Source: CAZGMN01 sp964645765 (GTDB lineage: Bacteria; Acidobacteriota; Aminicenantia; Aminicenantales; Aminicenantaceae). Taken from it: a stretch of 64,000 nucleotides of DNA. The notes below the pieces were generated by a model that ran no database searches, was not told the DNA's origin, and saw nothing but the letters and a program-made list of their open reading frames with translations. The position numbers and the translations under genes are program-made. Below are positions 1-8,910 of this stretch, piece by piece. Location of the stretch: assembly GCA_964645765.1 (NCBI GenBank), contig CAZYBE010000009.1, forward strand, positions 38,835 through 102,834, written 5' to 3'. Numbering within the stretch: the stretch's first letter is position 1; every line of letters starts with the position of its first letter.

Positions 1-161
1 GCACACCGGGGCTCATCATGTCCTCTGTGGCCTTGCTCAACACAAACAAGAATCCAAACCTGGAAGAAGTCAAAGAGGCGCTTTCTGGAAACCTCTGCCG
101 CTGCGGAAATTACACTAAAATCTACGAAGCTGTTTTGACGGCTTCCACAAGGAGGCCCTGA
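1..161 (+). CDS. Molybdenum hydroxylase [2Fe-2S] subunit, C-terminal fragment (cut by window edge)
   Basis: The gene enters from the left edge; codons are readable from base 3 to the TGA at 159-161, about 52 residues. The fragment reads TPGLIMSS and ends with NLCRCGNYTKIYEAV, the second [2Fe-2S] signature (CRCG) of the small iron-sulfur subunit of the xanthine dehydrogenase family. This subunit carries electrons from the molybdenum site to FAD. Its stop abuts the ATG of the next gene with no gap, so the three genes here form one operon in the order FeS, Mo, FAD. The N-terminal plant-ferredoxin-type domain lies outside the window. Confidence 0.88.
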   Translation, partial: TPGLIMSSVALLNTNKNPNLEEVKEALSGNLCRCGNYTKIYEAVLTASTRRP

Positions 162-2420
162 ATGAGAAAAAAAGATTATTCAAAAGACTTTGAGCACTCG
201 AGCCTCCTCTACTTTGAGGAATTTGGGGATAAAGAAACTCAACAGCCTGCAGTCATCCCCTCTCCTGAAAAAGAAAAATTCAAGATTATGGGCAGTTCTG
301 TGCCCAGAATAGACGGCGAAAAAATAGTCACCGGAAAGGCTCCTTTCACCCACGACATCCAGCTTCAAGGGATGCTCTATGGAAAAGTGCTGAGGAGTCC
401 CCATCCCTGTGCTGAGATTGTGTCTGTGGATTTAAGCGGAGCTCTGAGCCTGCCTGGTGTTAAAACCGCAATCCAGCTCAAAGAGGGCAAAGTCAGGTAC
501 GCCGGCGAGCTGGTGGCCGCAGTGGCTGCTGTGGACGAGAATACAGCAGAAGAAGCTTTAAAGTTGATCAAGGTTGAATACAAGCCCCTTCCCTTTGCCG
601 TCACACCAGACAAGGCGATGGAAGAGGGAGCTCCTCAGGTTCTCGACCAGCCAAATGTCCGCAAAATAAACGACTACAGCCGCGGAGACATCGAGATAGG
701 GTTCAAGGAAGCAGACATCGTCCTTGAGCGGACTTATAAAACAGCCGTTGAAATCCACCAGGTCGCTGAAACCCATGCCAGCGTCGCCAATTGGGAAGGA
801 GAGAATCTGACTGTCTGGGATTCTACCCAGGGCATCTTTTCTGTCAGAGACGGCCTGGCCCGCACCCTGAGCATTCCTGCCAGCCGGATAAAAGTCATCA
901 AGCATTATATGGGAGGTGGGTTCGGAAGCAAGCTCGGCCTTAACGATTACACAGTCGCAGCAGCAAAGCTGGCCAGGGAAGCAGGAAAGCCTGTGAAGAT
1001 AACCCTCTCCAGAAAAGAAAATTCGATTTGCGTCGGAAACCGGCCTTCTACTCTGCAAACCATAAAAGGAGGAGTTAAAAAAGACGGGACCCTCACCGCC
1101 CTTTATTATAAAAATTACACCTGCGGAGGAGTCGGAGGAGGCGACAGCTGCGCAGAGCCTCTGGTCGATGTCTATAAATGTCCCAATGTGAAGGTCGAGG
1201 AATATACCGTATTCGCCAACACCGTGGCTTCACGGCCAACCAGAGCTCCAGGCCATGTCCAGGGAACCCTTGCTCTTGAAGGATTCATGGAAGAGCTTGC
1301 CAATGAGCTGGGTATGGACCCCTTAGAATTAAGACAGAAAAACTATTCATTAAAAAACCGTGGAGATACAGGAATCCCTTACTCCTCAAAAGGATTGGAT
1401 AAATGTTACCAGATTGGAGCAGAAAAGATTGGCTGGCAGAGAAGGAACAAGAAGCCCGGCGAAGGGAATGGAAAGCTCCGCCGCGGCTTGGGAATGGCCA
1501 GCCAGATCTGGGGGGGAGCGGGAAGGCCAGGCACTCAAGCAGATATCAGGCTCCATCCAGATGGCAGCGTTGAGGCGATCTGCGGCACTCAAGACCTCGG
1601 AACAGGAACCCGAACATACATAGCCGAAGTCGCAGCAGAAACTCTGGGCCTGGAACCTCAAGATATCACGGTAAAAATCGGAAACACAGAGTATCCCTGG
1701 GCAGGCTCCTCGGGAGGAAGCACAACAACTCCTTCTGTGGCTCCGGCTGTAAGGGATGCAGGCCTCAAAGCTGTGGATTATCTTAAGAATCTGGCGGCGA
1801 AAAAATTCAGCGTTACTCCAGACCAAATCAGCATCGAAAACAAAAAGCTATTCAACAAGAACAATCCTTCTCAATCGGTTGATTTTCAAGCCCTGGTCAG
1901 AGAGCAGCGCAGAGAATTGGTTTTTCATGGAGAATGCGGCGGCCGTCCGGCTGATTATGCTTACAACACCTTTGGGGCCCATTTCGCTGAAGTCGAAGTC
2001 GATATTGAAACAGGCAAGATAAAAGTGGTCAAATTCGTTGCTGTCCATGACAGCGGAAGAATCATGAACAAGCTGACTGCAGAGAGCCAGGTCATCGGAG
2101 GAATCACCCAGGGAATCAGCACCGGACTCTTTGAAGAGAGAGTCATGGATAGCTCAGCCGGGAAGGTTATGAACCCGAATCTGAGAGACTACAAGATTGC
2201 AACAGCCATGGACATCCCTGAGATAGTTCCGGTCTTTGTCGATATGGTTGATCCCAACATCAATATCCTGGGAACAAAAGGGCTCGGAGAGCCACCACGG
2301 ATTCCTTCTTCAGCAGCTGTTGCCAATGCCGTCTATAATGCCATCGGAGTTCATCTCAAAGAGATTCCAATGACTCCTGATAAAGTCCTTCAAGCCTTGA
2401 AGCAAAAGGAGGTGGCCTGA
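162..2420 (+). CDS. Molybdopterin-binding subunit of a xanthine dehydrogenase/aldehyde oxidase family hydroxylase
   Basis: The 752-residue protein is the molybdopterin-binding subunit of a molybdenum hydroxylase. About residues 45-150 form the a/b-hammerhead domain (start GSSVPRIDGEKIVTGKAPFT) and the rest is the Mo-cofactor-binding region. The glycine-rich loop MGGGFGSKLG and the C-terminal GLGEPP motif, whose Glu is the catalytic base in this family, are both present. There is no signal peptide, so it is probably cytoplasmic. It follows the FeS-subunit stop directly and overlaps the FAD-subunit start by one base (TGATG). These enzymes hydroxylate N-heterocycles or aldehydes, or act in reverse on aromatic CoA esters. 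The substrate cannot be read from the sequence. Confidence 0.9.
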   Translation: MRKKDYSKDFEHSSLLYFEEFGDKETQQPAVIPSPEKEKFKIMGSSVPRIDGEKIVTGKAPFTHDIQLQGMLYGKVLRSPHPCAEIVSVDLSGALSLPGVKTAIQLKEGKVRYAGELVAAVAAVDENTAEEALKLIKVEYKPLPFAVTPDKAMEEGAPQVLDQPNVRKINDYSRGDIEIGFKEADIVLERTYKTAVEIHQVAETHASVANWEGENLTVWDSTQGIFSVRDGLARTLSIPASRIKVIKHYMGGGFGSKLGLNDYTVAAAKLAREAGKPVKITLSRKENSICVGNRPSTLQTIKGGVKKDGTLTALYYKNYTCGGVGGGDSCAEPLVDVYKCPNVKVEEYTVFANTVASRPTRAPGHVQGTLALEGFMEELANELGMDPLELRQKNYSLKNRGDTGIPYSSKGLDKCYQIGAEKIGWQRRNKKPGEGNGKLRRGLGMASQIWGGAGRPGTQADIRLHPDGSVEAICGTQDLGTGTRTYIAEVAAETLGLEPQDITVKIGNTEYPWAGSSGGSTTTPSVAPAVRDAGLKAVDYLKNLAAKKFSVTPDQISIENKKLFNKNNPSQSVDFQALVREQRRELVFHGECGGRPADYAYNTFGAHFAEVEVDIETGKIKVVKFVAVHDSGRIMNKLTAESQVIGGITQGISTGLFEERVMDSSAGKVMNPNLRDYKIATAMDIPEIVPVFVDMVDPNINILGTKGLGEPPRIPSSAAVANAVYNAIGVHLKEIPMTPDKVLQALKQKEVA

Positions 2421-3394
2421 TGAAAGCCTTTAAGATCGCTCAACCCCAGACAATTGAACAGGTCACCTCTCTATTCGCGGAAAAAAGAGATGGGTATTTT
2501 TTGATGGCTGGAGGAACAGACATCCTGGATGAGATAAAGAACGGGACAGTCGAGCCTGAAGTCGTTGTTGACCTGAAATCCATCCCAAACCTCTCCTACA
2601 TCAGAAAGGAAAAAGACGGAGTCCACGTCGGGGCGATGACGACCTTGGCTGAGTTGGCAGAGAACTTAATCATCAAAAGCGATTATCCGGGTCTTCTTCA
2701 AGCTTCTCTTTCTTTGGCCACTCCTCAATTAAGGAATGTCGGGACTGTGGGAGGAAACCTCTGCCAAAGACCTCGCTGCTGGTACTACCGTGACCCAGAA
2801 GTTCTCTGCCGCAAAAAGGGAGGAACGAGATGCTTCGCCTTCAAGGGCAGGAATAAGTATCATGCCATCATTGGCGGAGGCGTCTGTTACATTGTCCATC
2901 CCTCTGACCTGGCGCCTGCGCTCGTCTCTCTGGAGGCAGAAATCTCCATCAGCTCTCCCAAAAAAGACAAAACTATTCCTCTCCAGGATTTTTATGTCCT
3001 TCCTCAGGTCAATGCCAGGAAGGAGAATATTCTGGAGCCAGGAGAAGTGGTGAGAGAGGTCAAAATCCCTCTGGCTAAAAGCGGAGATAAAAGCGCCTAC
3101 ATCAAGCTCAAGGAAAGAGGAACCTGGGATTTTGCCCTTGTCTCAGCAGCGGTAAAGGCAAATGTTTCAGGCGGCGTTTTCAATGAGCTCAAGATTGTGT
3201 TAGGAGGAATCGCTCCTGTTCCCTGGAGGTTAGAGAAAGCCGAGGATTTGATTAAAGGGAAAAAAGCGAGCGAAGAGATGCTCAGAGAGGCGGCAAGAGA
3301 AGCGCTGAAAGAGGCCAAGCCCTTGGAAGAGAATGGATACAAGGTTGAGCTTGCTGAAGTGGCAATCTACCGGGCAGCCTTATCTTTGATTTGA
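2420..3394 (+). CDS. FAD-binding subunit of a molybdenum hydroxylase with extra [4Fe-4S] insertion
   Basis: The 324-residue protein belongs to the CoxM/XdhB FAD-subunit family. FAD motifs are visible as MAGGTDILDE (about residue 30) and TVGGNLCQ (about 110). After the second motif there is an insertion with four cysteines (CQRPRC, then LCRKKGGTRC) followed by YHAIIGGGVCYIVHPSDLAPAL. This layout matches the PaoB/YagS and 4-hydroxybenzoyl-CoA reductase beta type, where the insertion binds an additional [4Fe-4S] cluster. Such a cluster usually marks enzymes working at low potential. The ATG overlaps the preceding stop, indicating translational coupling. Confidence 0.88.
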   Translation: MKAFKIAQPQTIEQVTSLFAEKRDGYFLMAGGTDILDEIKNGTVEPEVVVDLKSIPNLSYIRKEKDGVHVGAMTTLAELAENLIIKSDYPGLLQASLSLATPQLRNVGTVGGNLCQRPRCWYYRDPEVLCRKKGGTRCFAFKGRNKYHAIIGGGVCYIVHPSDLAPALVSLEAEISISSPKKDKTIPLQDFYVLPQVNARKENILEPGEVVREVKIPLAKSGDKSAYIKLKERGTWDFALVSAAVKANVSGGVFNELKIVLGGIAPVPWRLEKAEDLIKGKKASEEMLREAAREALKEAKPLEENGYKVELAEVAIYRAALSLI

Positions 3395-3446
3395 GCAAGA
3401 AATTTTTATTATTGCTTGCATGCATTTCTAGCTCTATAGGAAGAAA

Positions 3447-3629
3447 AAGGTTTGGGAAATAGCCTCGCTCCCAATGGGATTTTTAACGCCATCTCCATTC
3501 GCTCTTCTCGGCGGCTGCGTAACTCGCTTCGCTCAGACATACTCGCCGCCCGACTTCGTCGGGTTCCCTCGAAGAGCGAACTCCGATGGCTAAATCCTCA
3601 ATGGTCGCTGCGGCTATTTCCCAAACCTT
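3447..3629. repeat. 183-bp palindromic (MITE-like) element between the two Mo-hydroxylase gene sets
   Basis: The element begins with AAGGTTTGGGAAATAGCC (3447-3464) and ends with its exact reverse complement (3612-3629). The next ~35 bases inside each end also pair imperfectly (CATCTCCATTCGCTCTTC against the complement of GAAGAGCGAACTCCGATG). The centre holds a smaller stem around CCCGACTTCGTCGGG. The rest of 3395-3714 has no gene. It has no coding capacity and resembles a non-autonomous palindromic repeat; it may also form a strong RNA hairpin after the FAD-subunit gene. Confidence 0.8.
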
Positions 3630-3714
3630 AAAACAATTGGTTATCATGAACTTGGGAATGCTTGCTTATTGCTACAAACAATGAACTCTGAAATCAAGGC
3701 GAAAAGGAGTGAAG

Positions 3715-4194
3715 ATGAAAGAGATCATTAATCTCAAGCTTAACGACAAACCCTTGCACCTGACAGTTGACGGCGAGCGAATGCTATTATGGGTCTTGCG
3801 CACTGACCTGGGACTGACAGGCTCCAAATACGGCTGTGGAGAAGGTTTCTGCGGTGCCTGCACTGTCCTTGTCAACAGAAAGGCCGTTCGCTCCTGCCAG
3901 CTTCCCGTCAAAGACGTGAAGGGAAAAGAAGTCATGACAATCGAAGGCCTGGCAAAGAACGGACAGCTCCATCCTCTTCAAAAGGCGTTCATAAAATACA
4001 ATGCCATGCAATGCGGGTATTGCACCTCAGGAATGATTCTCAACGCTTATGCCTTGTTGATTGAGAATCCTCAGCCCAGCCTCAAGGAGATAATCCAGGG
4101 TATGGATGACAACTTTTGCCGCTGCGGCTCGCATACGAGAATCATTCAGGCCATCGAGGAAGCGGCCCTGGAGATGAAAGGAGGGAAGAGATGA
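3715..4194 (+). CDS. [2Fe-2S] subunit of a second molybdenum hydroxylase (IorA/PaoA-like)
   Basis: The 159-residue protein has both small-subunit iron-sulfur domains. The plant-type ferredoxin motif GCGEGFCGACTVLV is near residue 43 and the helical-domain motifs QCGYCTSGM and DDNFCRCG follow. The ATG at 3715 is preferred over an in-frame GTG at 3709 because AAGGAG (3704-3709) is then spaced properly. It has no signal peptide of its own, but its Mo partner carries a Tat signal, so it may be exported piggyback as in PaoABC. The stop overlaps the next gene's ATG (ATGA at 4191-4194). Confidence 0.9.
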   Translation: MKEIINLKLNDKPLHLTVDGERMLLWVLRTDLGLTGSKYGCGEGFCGACTVLVNRKAVRSCQLPVKDVKGKEVMTIEGLAKNGQLHPLQKAFIKYNAMQCGYCTSGMILNAYALLIENPQPSLKEIIQGMDDNFCRCGSHTRIIQAIEEAALEMKGGKR

Positions 4195-6359
4195 AAGACG
4201 ATGAATATAAGGAATTAGAAATTGGTGCTGTTACCGCTTCTCTTCTGAGCCGCCGGGAATTCATCAAGCTCTTGGGCGGAGGAATCCTCATCTCTTTTAC
4301 GCTGGGAGACTTAGAAGCTTTTCAGGAAGAAGCGCGGCGCCGAGGCTTTCGGCCGGCTCTTCCGACTGATTTCAACGCTTTCCTCAAAATCGGAGAGGAT
4401 GGGAGGGTCGCCTGCTTCACAGGAAAGATTGAGATGGGTCAAGGGGTTATGACTTCTTTGGCGCAAACACTGGCTGAAGAGCTCGACGCTCCCCTGGAAT
4501 CCGTGGATATGGTCATGGGAGATACAGACCTCTGTCCGTATGACATGGGAACTTTCGGGTCGATGACCACCCGCTTCTTTGGCCCAAGCCTCAGAGAAGC
4601 GGCTGCTGAAGCCAGGGCGGTTTTATTGGAGTTAGCGGCTGAGCGTCTCCAGCTTCCTCTGGAGCAGCTTGAAGCAAAAGATGGGGTGATATTTGATAAG
4701 GCTCATATTGAAAACCGGGTGACTTATGCCGAGCTTACAAAAGGAAAAAAGATTGAGAGGCACTTGGAGAAAAAGCCTGGTCCCAAGGCGGCATCAGAAT
4801 TCACTAAAATCGGAAAGCCGACCTCAAGAATAGATGCCGCGCAAAAAGTCACTGGCAAGGCTTTGTACGCCGGAGACATACGCCTGCCAGGCATGCTCTA
4901 CGCAAGGATTTTGAGACCTCCAGCACACGGCGCAAAGCTCAAAAGCGTCGACACATCCGAGGTGGAAAAAATGAAGGATGTTCTGGTTGTGCGGAATGGA
5001 GATTTGATTGCGGTCCTTCATGAGCATCCTGATGAGGCTGAGAAAGCTCTGGCAAAAATAAAGGCCGAATTTGAGATTCCAGAAGCGAAAGTCGATGACC
5101 AGACAATCTACGAATACCTGGTCAGTGCCGCTCCAGAAGGAAGGATTGTCGCCCAGGGGGGAAATCTCAAAACAGGCGAAGAGACGGCTTCCCATGTCTT
5201 CGAGGAAAAATACCTCAACGCCTACGTTGCCCATGCCGCTACGGAAACTCACACGGCGCTGGCCAATATCGAGGGGGATAAGGCTACAATCTGGGCATCG
5301 ACTCAAACTCCTTTCGGCGCCAAGGAGGAAGTAGCCCGGGTCCTGGGCTTCCCTTCCCAGAACGTCCGCGTCATCACGCCTTTTGTCGGCGGGGGATTTG
5401 GCGGGAAAACCCGGAACTTGCAAGCTGTCGAAGCAGCGCGGCTGGCAAAGCTTACGGGAAAGCCTGTGCAGGTTGCCTGGAGCAGGAGCGAAGAATTTTT
5501 CTACGACACTTTCCGGCCGGCAGCAGTGGTTAAAATAAAATCAGGAATCGACGGCGCTGGGCGTATCGTACTCTGGGATTATCATGTCTTTTTTGCAGGC
5601 GAAAGGTGCTCGCAGCAATTCTATGATATTCCCCATCACCAGACGGCTGTGAGCGGCGAATGGATGGGCGGAACAACTGGTCCTCATCCTTTTGGTGTGG
5701 GAGCCTGGCGTGCGCCTGCCTGCAACACCAACTGCTTTGCCCGGGAATCTCAAATCGATATCATGGCTTCAAAGGCAAGTGCAGACCCTCTTGAGTTCCG
5801 CTTGAAGAATTTAACCAATGAAAGAATGAAGAGGGTTCTCCAGGCTGCTGCCGAAAAATTCGGCTGGAAACCTTCCAAGGCGCCGAGCGGCCGCGGATAT
5901 GGAGTGGCCTGCGCCGATTACCAGGGAACTTATCTGGCAACCATGGCCGAGGTTGAAGTCGATAAGAACAAAGGGAATGTGCAGGTTAAGCGCGTTGTCT
6001 CCGCTCAGGACATGGGACTAGTCATCAATCCGGAAGGGGCTAGGATGCAGATGGAAGGCTGCATTACTATGGGCCTGGGCTATTGTTTGAGCGAGAAGAT
6101 TCACTTCAAAGGCGGAAAAATCCTTGACCTCAATTTTGACACCTATGAGCTGCCCCTCTTCTCCTGGCTTCCGAAAATCGAGACCGTGCTGATCGAGGCA
6201 AAGGATTCTCCTGCGCTTGGAGGCGGAGAGCCGCCCATCATCGTTATGGGTGCTGTGATAGCCAATGCCATTTTTGATGCAACCGGCGCCAGGCTCTTCC
6301 AGCTCCCCATGACTCCAGAGAGGATTAAGGAGAGAATAGCCCTTATACAGAAATCCTAG
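4191..6359 (+). CDS. Tat-exported molybdopterin-binding aldehyde/isoquinoline oxidoreductase (IorB-like)
   Basis: The protein is 722 residues from the ATG at 4191, which overlaps the FeS-subunit stop; a longer upstream start is not needed. Residues 20-26 read SRREFIK, a twin-arginine motif followed by the hydrophobic stretch LLGGGILISFTLG, so export through Tat is predicted. The body is an IorB-type molybdopterin-binding subunit with duplicated Mo-binding regions: GKIEMGQGVMTSLAQ near the start, then FVGGGFGGKTR and the catalytic-Glu motif GGGEPP near the C terminus. No FAD subunit follows, consistent with a two-subunit enzyme that delivers electrons to a periplasmic or membrane acceptor. The substrate is probably an aldehyde or N-heterocycle; this is inference. 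Confidence 0.9.
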   Translation: MKDDEYKELEIGAVTASLLSRREFIKLLGGGILISFTLGDLEAFQEEARRRGFRPALPTDFNAFLKIGEDGRVACFTGKIEMGQGVMTSLAQTLAEELDAPLESVDMVMGDTDLCPYDMGTFGSMTTRFFGPSLREAAAEARAVLLELAAERLQLPLEQLEAKDGVIFDKAHIENRVTYAELTKGKKIERHLEKKPGPKAASEFTKIGKPTSRIDAAQKVTGKALYAGDIRLPGMLYARILRPPAHGAKLKSVDTSEVEKMKDVLVVRNGDLIAVLHEHPDEAEKALAKIKAEFEIPEAKVDDQTIYEYLVSAAPEGRIVAQGGNLKTGEETASHVFEEKYLNAYVAHAATETHTALANIEGDKATIWASTQTPFGAKEEVARVLGFPSQNVRVITPFVGGGFGGKTRNLQAVEAARLAKLTGKPVQVAWSRSEEFFYDTFRPAAVVKIKSGIDGAGRIVLWDYHVFFAGERCSQQFYDIPHHQTAVSGEWMGGTTGPHPFGVGAWRAPACNTNCFARESQIDIMASKASADPLEFRLKNLTNERMKRVLQAAAEKFGWKPSKAPSGRGYGVACADYQGTYLATMAEVEVDKNKGNVQVKRVVSAQDMGLVINPEGARMQMEGCITMGLGYCLSEKIHFKGGKILDLNFDTYELPLFSWLPKIETVLIEAKDSPALGGGEPPIIVMGAVIANAIFDATGARLFQLPMTPERIKERIALIQKS

Positions 6360-6398
6360 GTCTTAGTTCTTATATTAACAGCTTCTTTTAAAAAATAG

Positions 6399-6622
6399 CT
6401 CAGGCTGGGTGGTGAAAAAACCGTTTGAAGGCTCAGGCAGAGTGGTTCGCAGGCACGCCGCTTTTGCCCCAGCGAGGCAAAAGCGGCTCGGTTTCAGGCT
6501 TCGCTCTCCTCTCCCTTCGGTCGAGGATCCATGCCCGCTCAGCCTTCCACACGGCCTTCTCACCACTCTGCCTTCGCCGTGTAATATAAAGCCTGCGTGT
6601 TTTTGAACCACACAGCCTGGCC
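6399..6622. repeat. ~220-bp imperfect palindromic repeat; its right part recurs at 11791-11875
   Basis: The left end carries GGCTGGGTGGTGAAAAAACC and GGCAGAGTGGTTCGCAGGC. The right end carries the complementary CACCACTCTGCC and ACCACACAGCCTGG. In the middle is a tight stem, CCGCTTTTGCC paired with GGCAAAAGCGG. It fills the convergent gap between the Tat hydroxylase and mocA. About 85 bases of the right arm reappear near 11.8 kb with few differences, showing it is dispersed. Confidence 0.7.
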
Positions 6623-7212
6623 TATTTCTTACTTTTCTCTAATTCCTTCCGATAATCCTCGGCATCGTCAATGTCGCGGAGCACGCTCGAAGTCTCCACC
6701 TTAACTTCGAGGATATCATCAGGACGATTGTAAACAAGCTTCCTCAGCCCGATTTTTGGAGACAGCTTCGCCACTTCTTGCCTGTATTTGGTGTCGATAA
6801 GAACAGGATGGCCCCGCTCTTTTTTATAAACAGGAAGCACAATCCCTTTTCCTGTCTTCTTGTAGGCAGCGATGATCTTGTTAATAACCTTGCTCGAAAC
6901 CGACGGCTGGTCACCAAGGATAATCAAGACTGCCTGCGCATCTTCAGGGAGTGCCTTAAACCCGCGCTGGATTGAGGAAAGCATGCCGCTTCGATAATCA
7001 GGATTAAAGGCAAATTCTAAGGGAAAGCTTTTGATTTTCTCCTCAATCTTCTCTTTGTCCGAGCCAAGCACAACTAAAATCTTATCGGCATTTGAGCGGA
7101 TGACGCTTTCGATGATTGTCTCGATTATCGTCTTTCCTCTAAAAGGAAGGAGAAGCTTGGCCTCTCTCATCCTTCTCGACTCGCCGGCAGCGAGAATCAT
7201 TGTCCAGATCAT
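6622..7212 (-). CDS. mocA: Molybdenum cofactor cytidylyltransferase (MocA-like nucleotidyltransferase)
   Basis: The 196-residue protein is a MobA/MocA-family NTP transferase. It starts with the signature LAAGESRRMREAKLLLPF (nucleotide binding, residues 7-24) and has LGDQPSV, a metal- and nucleotide-contacting motif, around residue 98. MocA adds CMP to molybdopterin to make the MCD cofactor of xanthine-dehydrogenase-type enzymes, matching the two hydroxylases next door. The start overlaps the stop of xdhC by four bases (7209-7212), so the two are one operon. Confidence 0.88.
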   Translation of the reverse strand: MIWTMILAAGESRRMREAKLLLPFRGKTIIETIIESVIRSNADKILVVLGSDKEKIEEKIKSFPLEFAFNPDYRSGMLSSIQRGFKALPEDAQAVLIILGDQPSVSSKVINKIIAAYKKTGKGIVLPVYKKERGHPVLIDTKYRQEVAKLSPKIGLRKLVYNRPDDILEVKVETSSVLRDIDDAEDYRKELEKSKK

Positions 7213-8297
7213 TTTAATCCCTTTTCTTTTTCCTGCGCCTGGCTTCGAACAAGGACAAGCTGCGAAGCGATGCTGACTGCAATCTCCTCGACTGTCTTGG
7301 ATTGGATGGGGAGGCCGATTGGAGCATGGACCCGATTAAACTGCGCAGAAGTTGCCCAGCCCTCGTCCAGGAATTTTTTTCGCATCAGGCTTATCTTCCT
7401 CGCGCTCCCTATCATCCCGATATAGGCTGCTTCAGAGGCTATGCACTGGCGAAGCACTGTTGCATCATGGCTGTGGCCGCGGGTGACGATGACCAGGTAA
7501 GTTTCAGGAGTGATAGGAAAATTCTTGAAGGCTTTCTTAAAACGAGCGACGATAATCCGGTCTGCATCAGGAAGCCTTTCTTTGTTTGCAAATTCCGCTC
7601 TATCGTCGATGACAGTGACTTCAAAACTTAAAAGACTTCCCAGATGGGCTAAAGCCTGGCCGATATGCCCTGCACCGGCGATGACCAGATGAGGCAAGGG
7701 AAAGACCGGCTCGAGGAAAAGCAAAGTCCCCTCTCCCTTCTTTTCAAATATCTTTTCTTTTATTTTCAGCAGAAGCGGCTTTCCCCCGGCCAGGACTTCC
7801 TTAACTTCTTCCAGGAAAAATTCAGCGTGCTTTCCCAGGTCAGCCCTGGATTTCTCTCTCCCTTCTATCCAGTATCGCAAAAGGGAGGCTCTATCCTCAG
7901 AAATTTTGTTGATGAATGTTGCCAGGACACCTGGCTGCCTCTCTGCGAGAGAACTGCTCAGGCTGCGGAAGCAGTCTCTGTGCTCTTCAGGGTTCGCATC
8001 TATCAGGATTTTTACCTCGCCTCCACAGATGGCTTCTTCTGCTGAAGATATCTCAGCATTAAGGCTGAATTGGCAGAGCCGTGATTCCTTATTTTTCAGA
8101 GCCTTGAGTGATTTTTTCTGGCTATCGGCTTCAAGAAGGCCTCCTCCTAGAGTCCCTTCTTCAAGCCCCCCGGCAGAGAAAATAGCCGTTGCCCCTGCAA
8201 CCTGCGGCGTCGAGCCCTTGGTCTCGATGATTGTGGCCAGTGCCAGAGGTTTTTTCTTATCAAGGAAGTTAATAAGCTGGGCATAGATATTTCTCAT
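7209..8297 (-). CDS. xdhC: XdhC/CoxF-family molybdenum hydroxylase maturation factor
   Basis: The 362-residue protein has the N-terminal XdhC_CoxI domain (ATIIETKGSTPQVAGATAIF, residues ~20-40, then GTLGGGLLEAD) and a C-terminal Rossmann domain (VIAGAGHIGQALAHLG at ~210). The motif VTRGHSHD and the tail GLPIQSKTVEEIAVSIASQL are typical. XdhC proteins bind the Mo cofactor, help sulfurate it, and insert it into apo-hydroxylases. It is transcribed toward mocA and overlaps it, so both serve the hydroxylases at 0-6.4 kb. Confidence 0.92.
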   Translation of the reverse strand: MRNIYAQLINFLDKKKPLALATIIETKGSTPQVAGATAIFSAGGLEEGTLGGGLLEADSQKKSLKALKNKESRLCQFSLNAEISSAEEAICGGEVKILIDANPEEHRDCFRSLSSSLAERQPGVLATFINKISEDRASLLRYWIEGREKSRADLGKHAEFFLEEVKEVLAGGKPLLLKIKEKIFEKKGEGTLLFLEPVFPLPHLVIAGAGHIGQALAHLGSLLSFEVTVIDDRAEFANKERLPDADRIIVARFKKAFKNFPITPETYLVIVTRGHSHDATVLRQCIASEAAYIGMIGSARKISLMRKKFLDEGWATSAQFNRVHAPIGLPIQSKTVEEIAVSIASQLVLVRSQAQEKEKGLK

Positions 8298-8389
8298 CTT
8301 CTCTCTGTCTCAGGAATTCCGTGAATTCTTAACCTCATTCTTTTGGAGAACAAATTTCAAGAATACGCAGTCGGATGAATCATCTCAGC

Positions 8390-8908
8390 TCACACTGATT
8401 TCTTGATTCCATCCAATATTTGGGGAAGAATATCTTTATCTCTGATGTCAAATACTTTGACATCTATTTTGCCAAGAACTTTAAGAAAATCCTCCAGGAT
8501 GTTTGTCCTCGCCACAAGAAGATAATGGACTCGAGGCTGGAAAATCACCTGCTCCAGCGCTGGCCACAAGCCTTTTCCCCCCAATTCCAGAGGCCCCACT
8601 TCATCGACAACAAGGAGGTCAGCGTCGCGGCTGCGAAGAATAATCTTTGAGGCTTCAGCCAGGCTTTTCGGAATAAGATAAAATGAGCCAATCTGCTCCC
8701 ACTCCTTCTCCCCTTCCCTGCGGATAAAGGGAATGGCCTTCTCCTCCTTCAGGTCGAATAAATCGTAGCCGATAATCCTATCGCTTTTCAGGATAACTTC
8801 GCTCAAAAAGCCATGAACATTGAGATTTTCTCTTTTTAACTCCTGGACAGCTTCTCTGAGTAAGGTTGTTTTGCCGGAATGAATGGGACCTGTTAGTAGA
8901 AAAATCAT
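8390..8908 (-). CDS. THEP1-like P-loop nucleoside-triphosphatase
   Basis: The 172-residue protein starts best at the ATG at 8908, which begins MIFLLTGPIHSGKTT; an upstream in-frame start would overlap the previous gene. The Walker A loop is GPIHSGKTT and the Walker B region is LLVVDEVGPLELGGKG. Together they match the NTPase_1/THEP1 family, which hydrolyses nucleoside triphosphates. In this setting it lies downstream of the beta-propeller gene and upstream of xdhC. A link to molybdenum-enzyme maturation is a guess from position only. Confidence 0.8.
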   Translation of the reverse strand: MIFLLTGPIHSGKTTLLREAVQELKRENLNVHGFLSEVILKSDRIIGYDLFDLKEEKAIPFIRREGEKEWEQIGSFYLIPKSLAEASKIILRSRDADLLVVDEVGPLELGGKGLWPALEQVIFQPRVHYLLVARTNILEDFLKVLGKIDVKVFDIRDKDILPQILDGIKKSV

Positions 8909-8910
8909 GG

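Noticed and set aside
4116..4190. 25-residue N-terminal extension of the Tat hydroxylase
   Set aside because: It overlaps the FeS-subunit gene out of frame and would bury the Tat signal; the ATG at 4191 gives a normal signal and an ATGA overlap.
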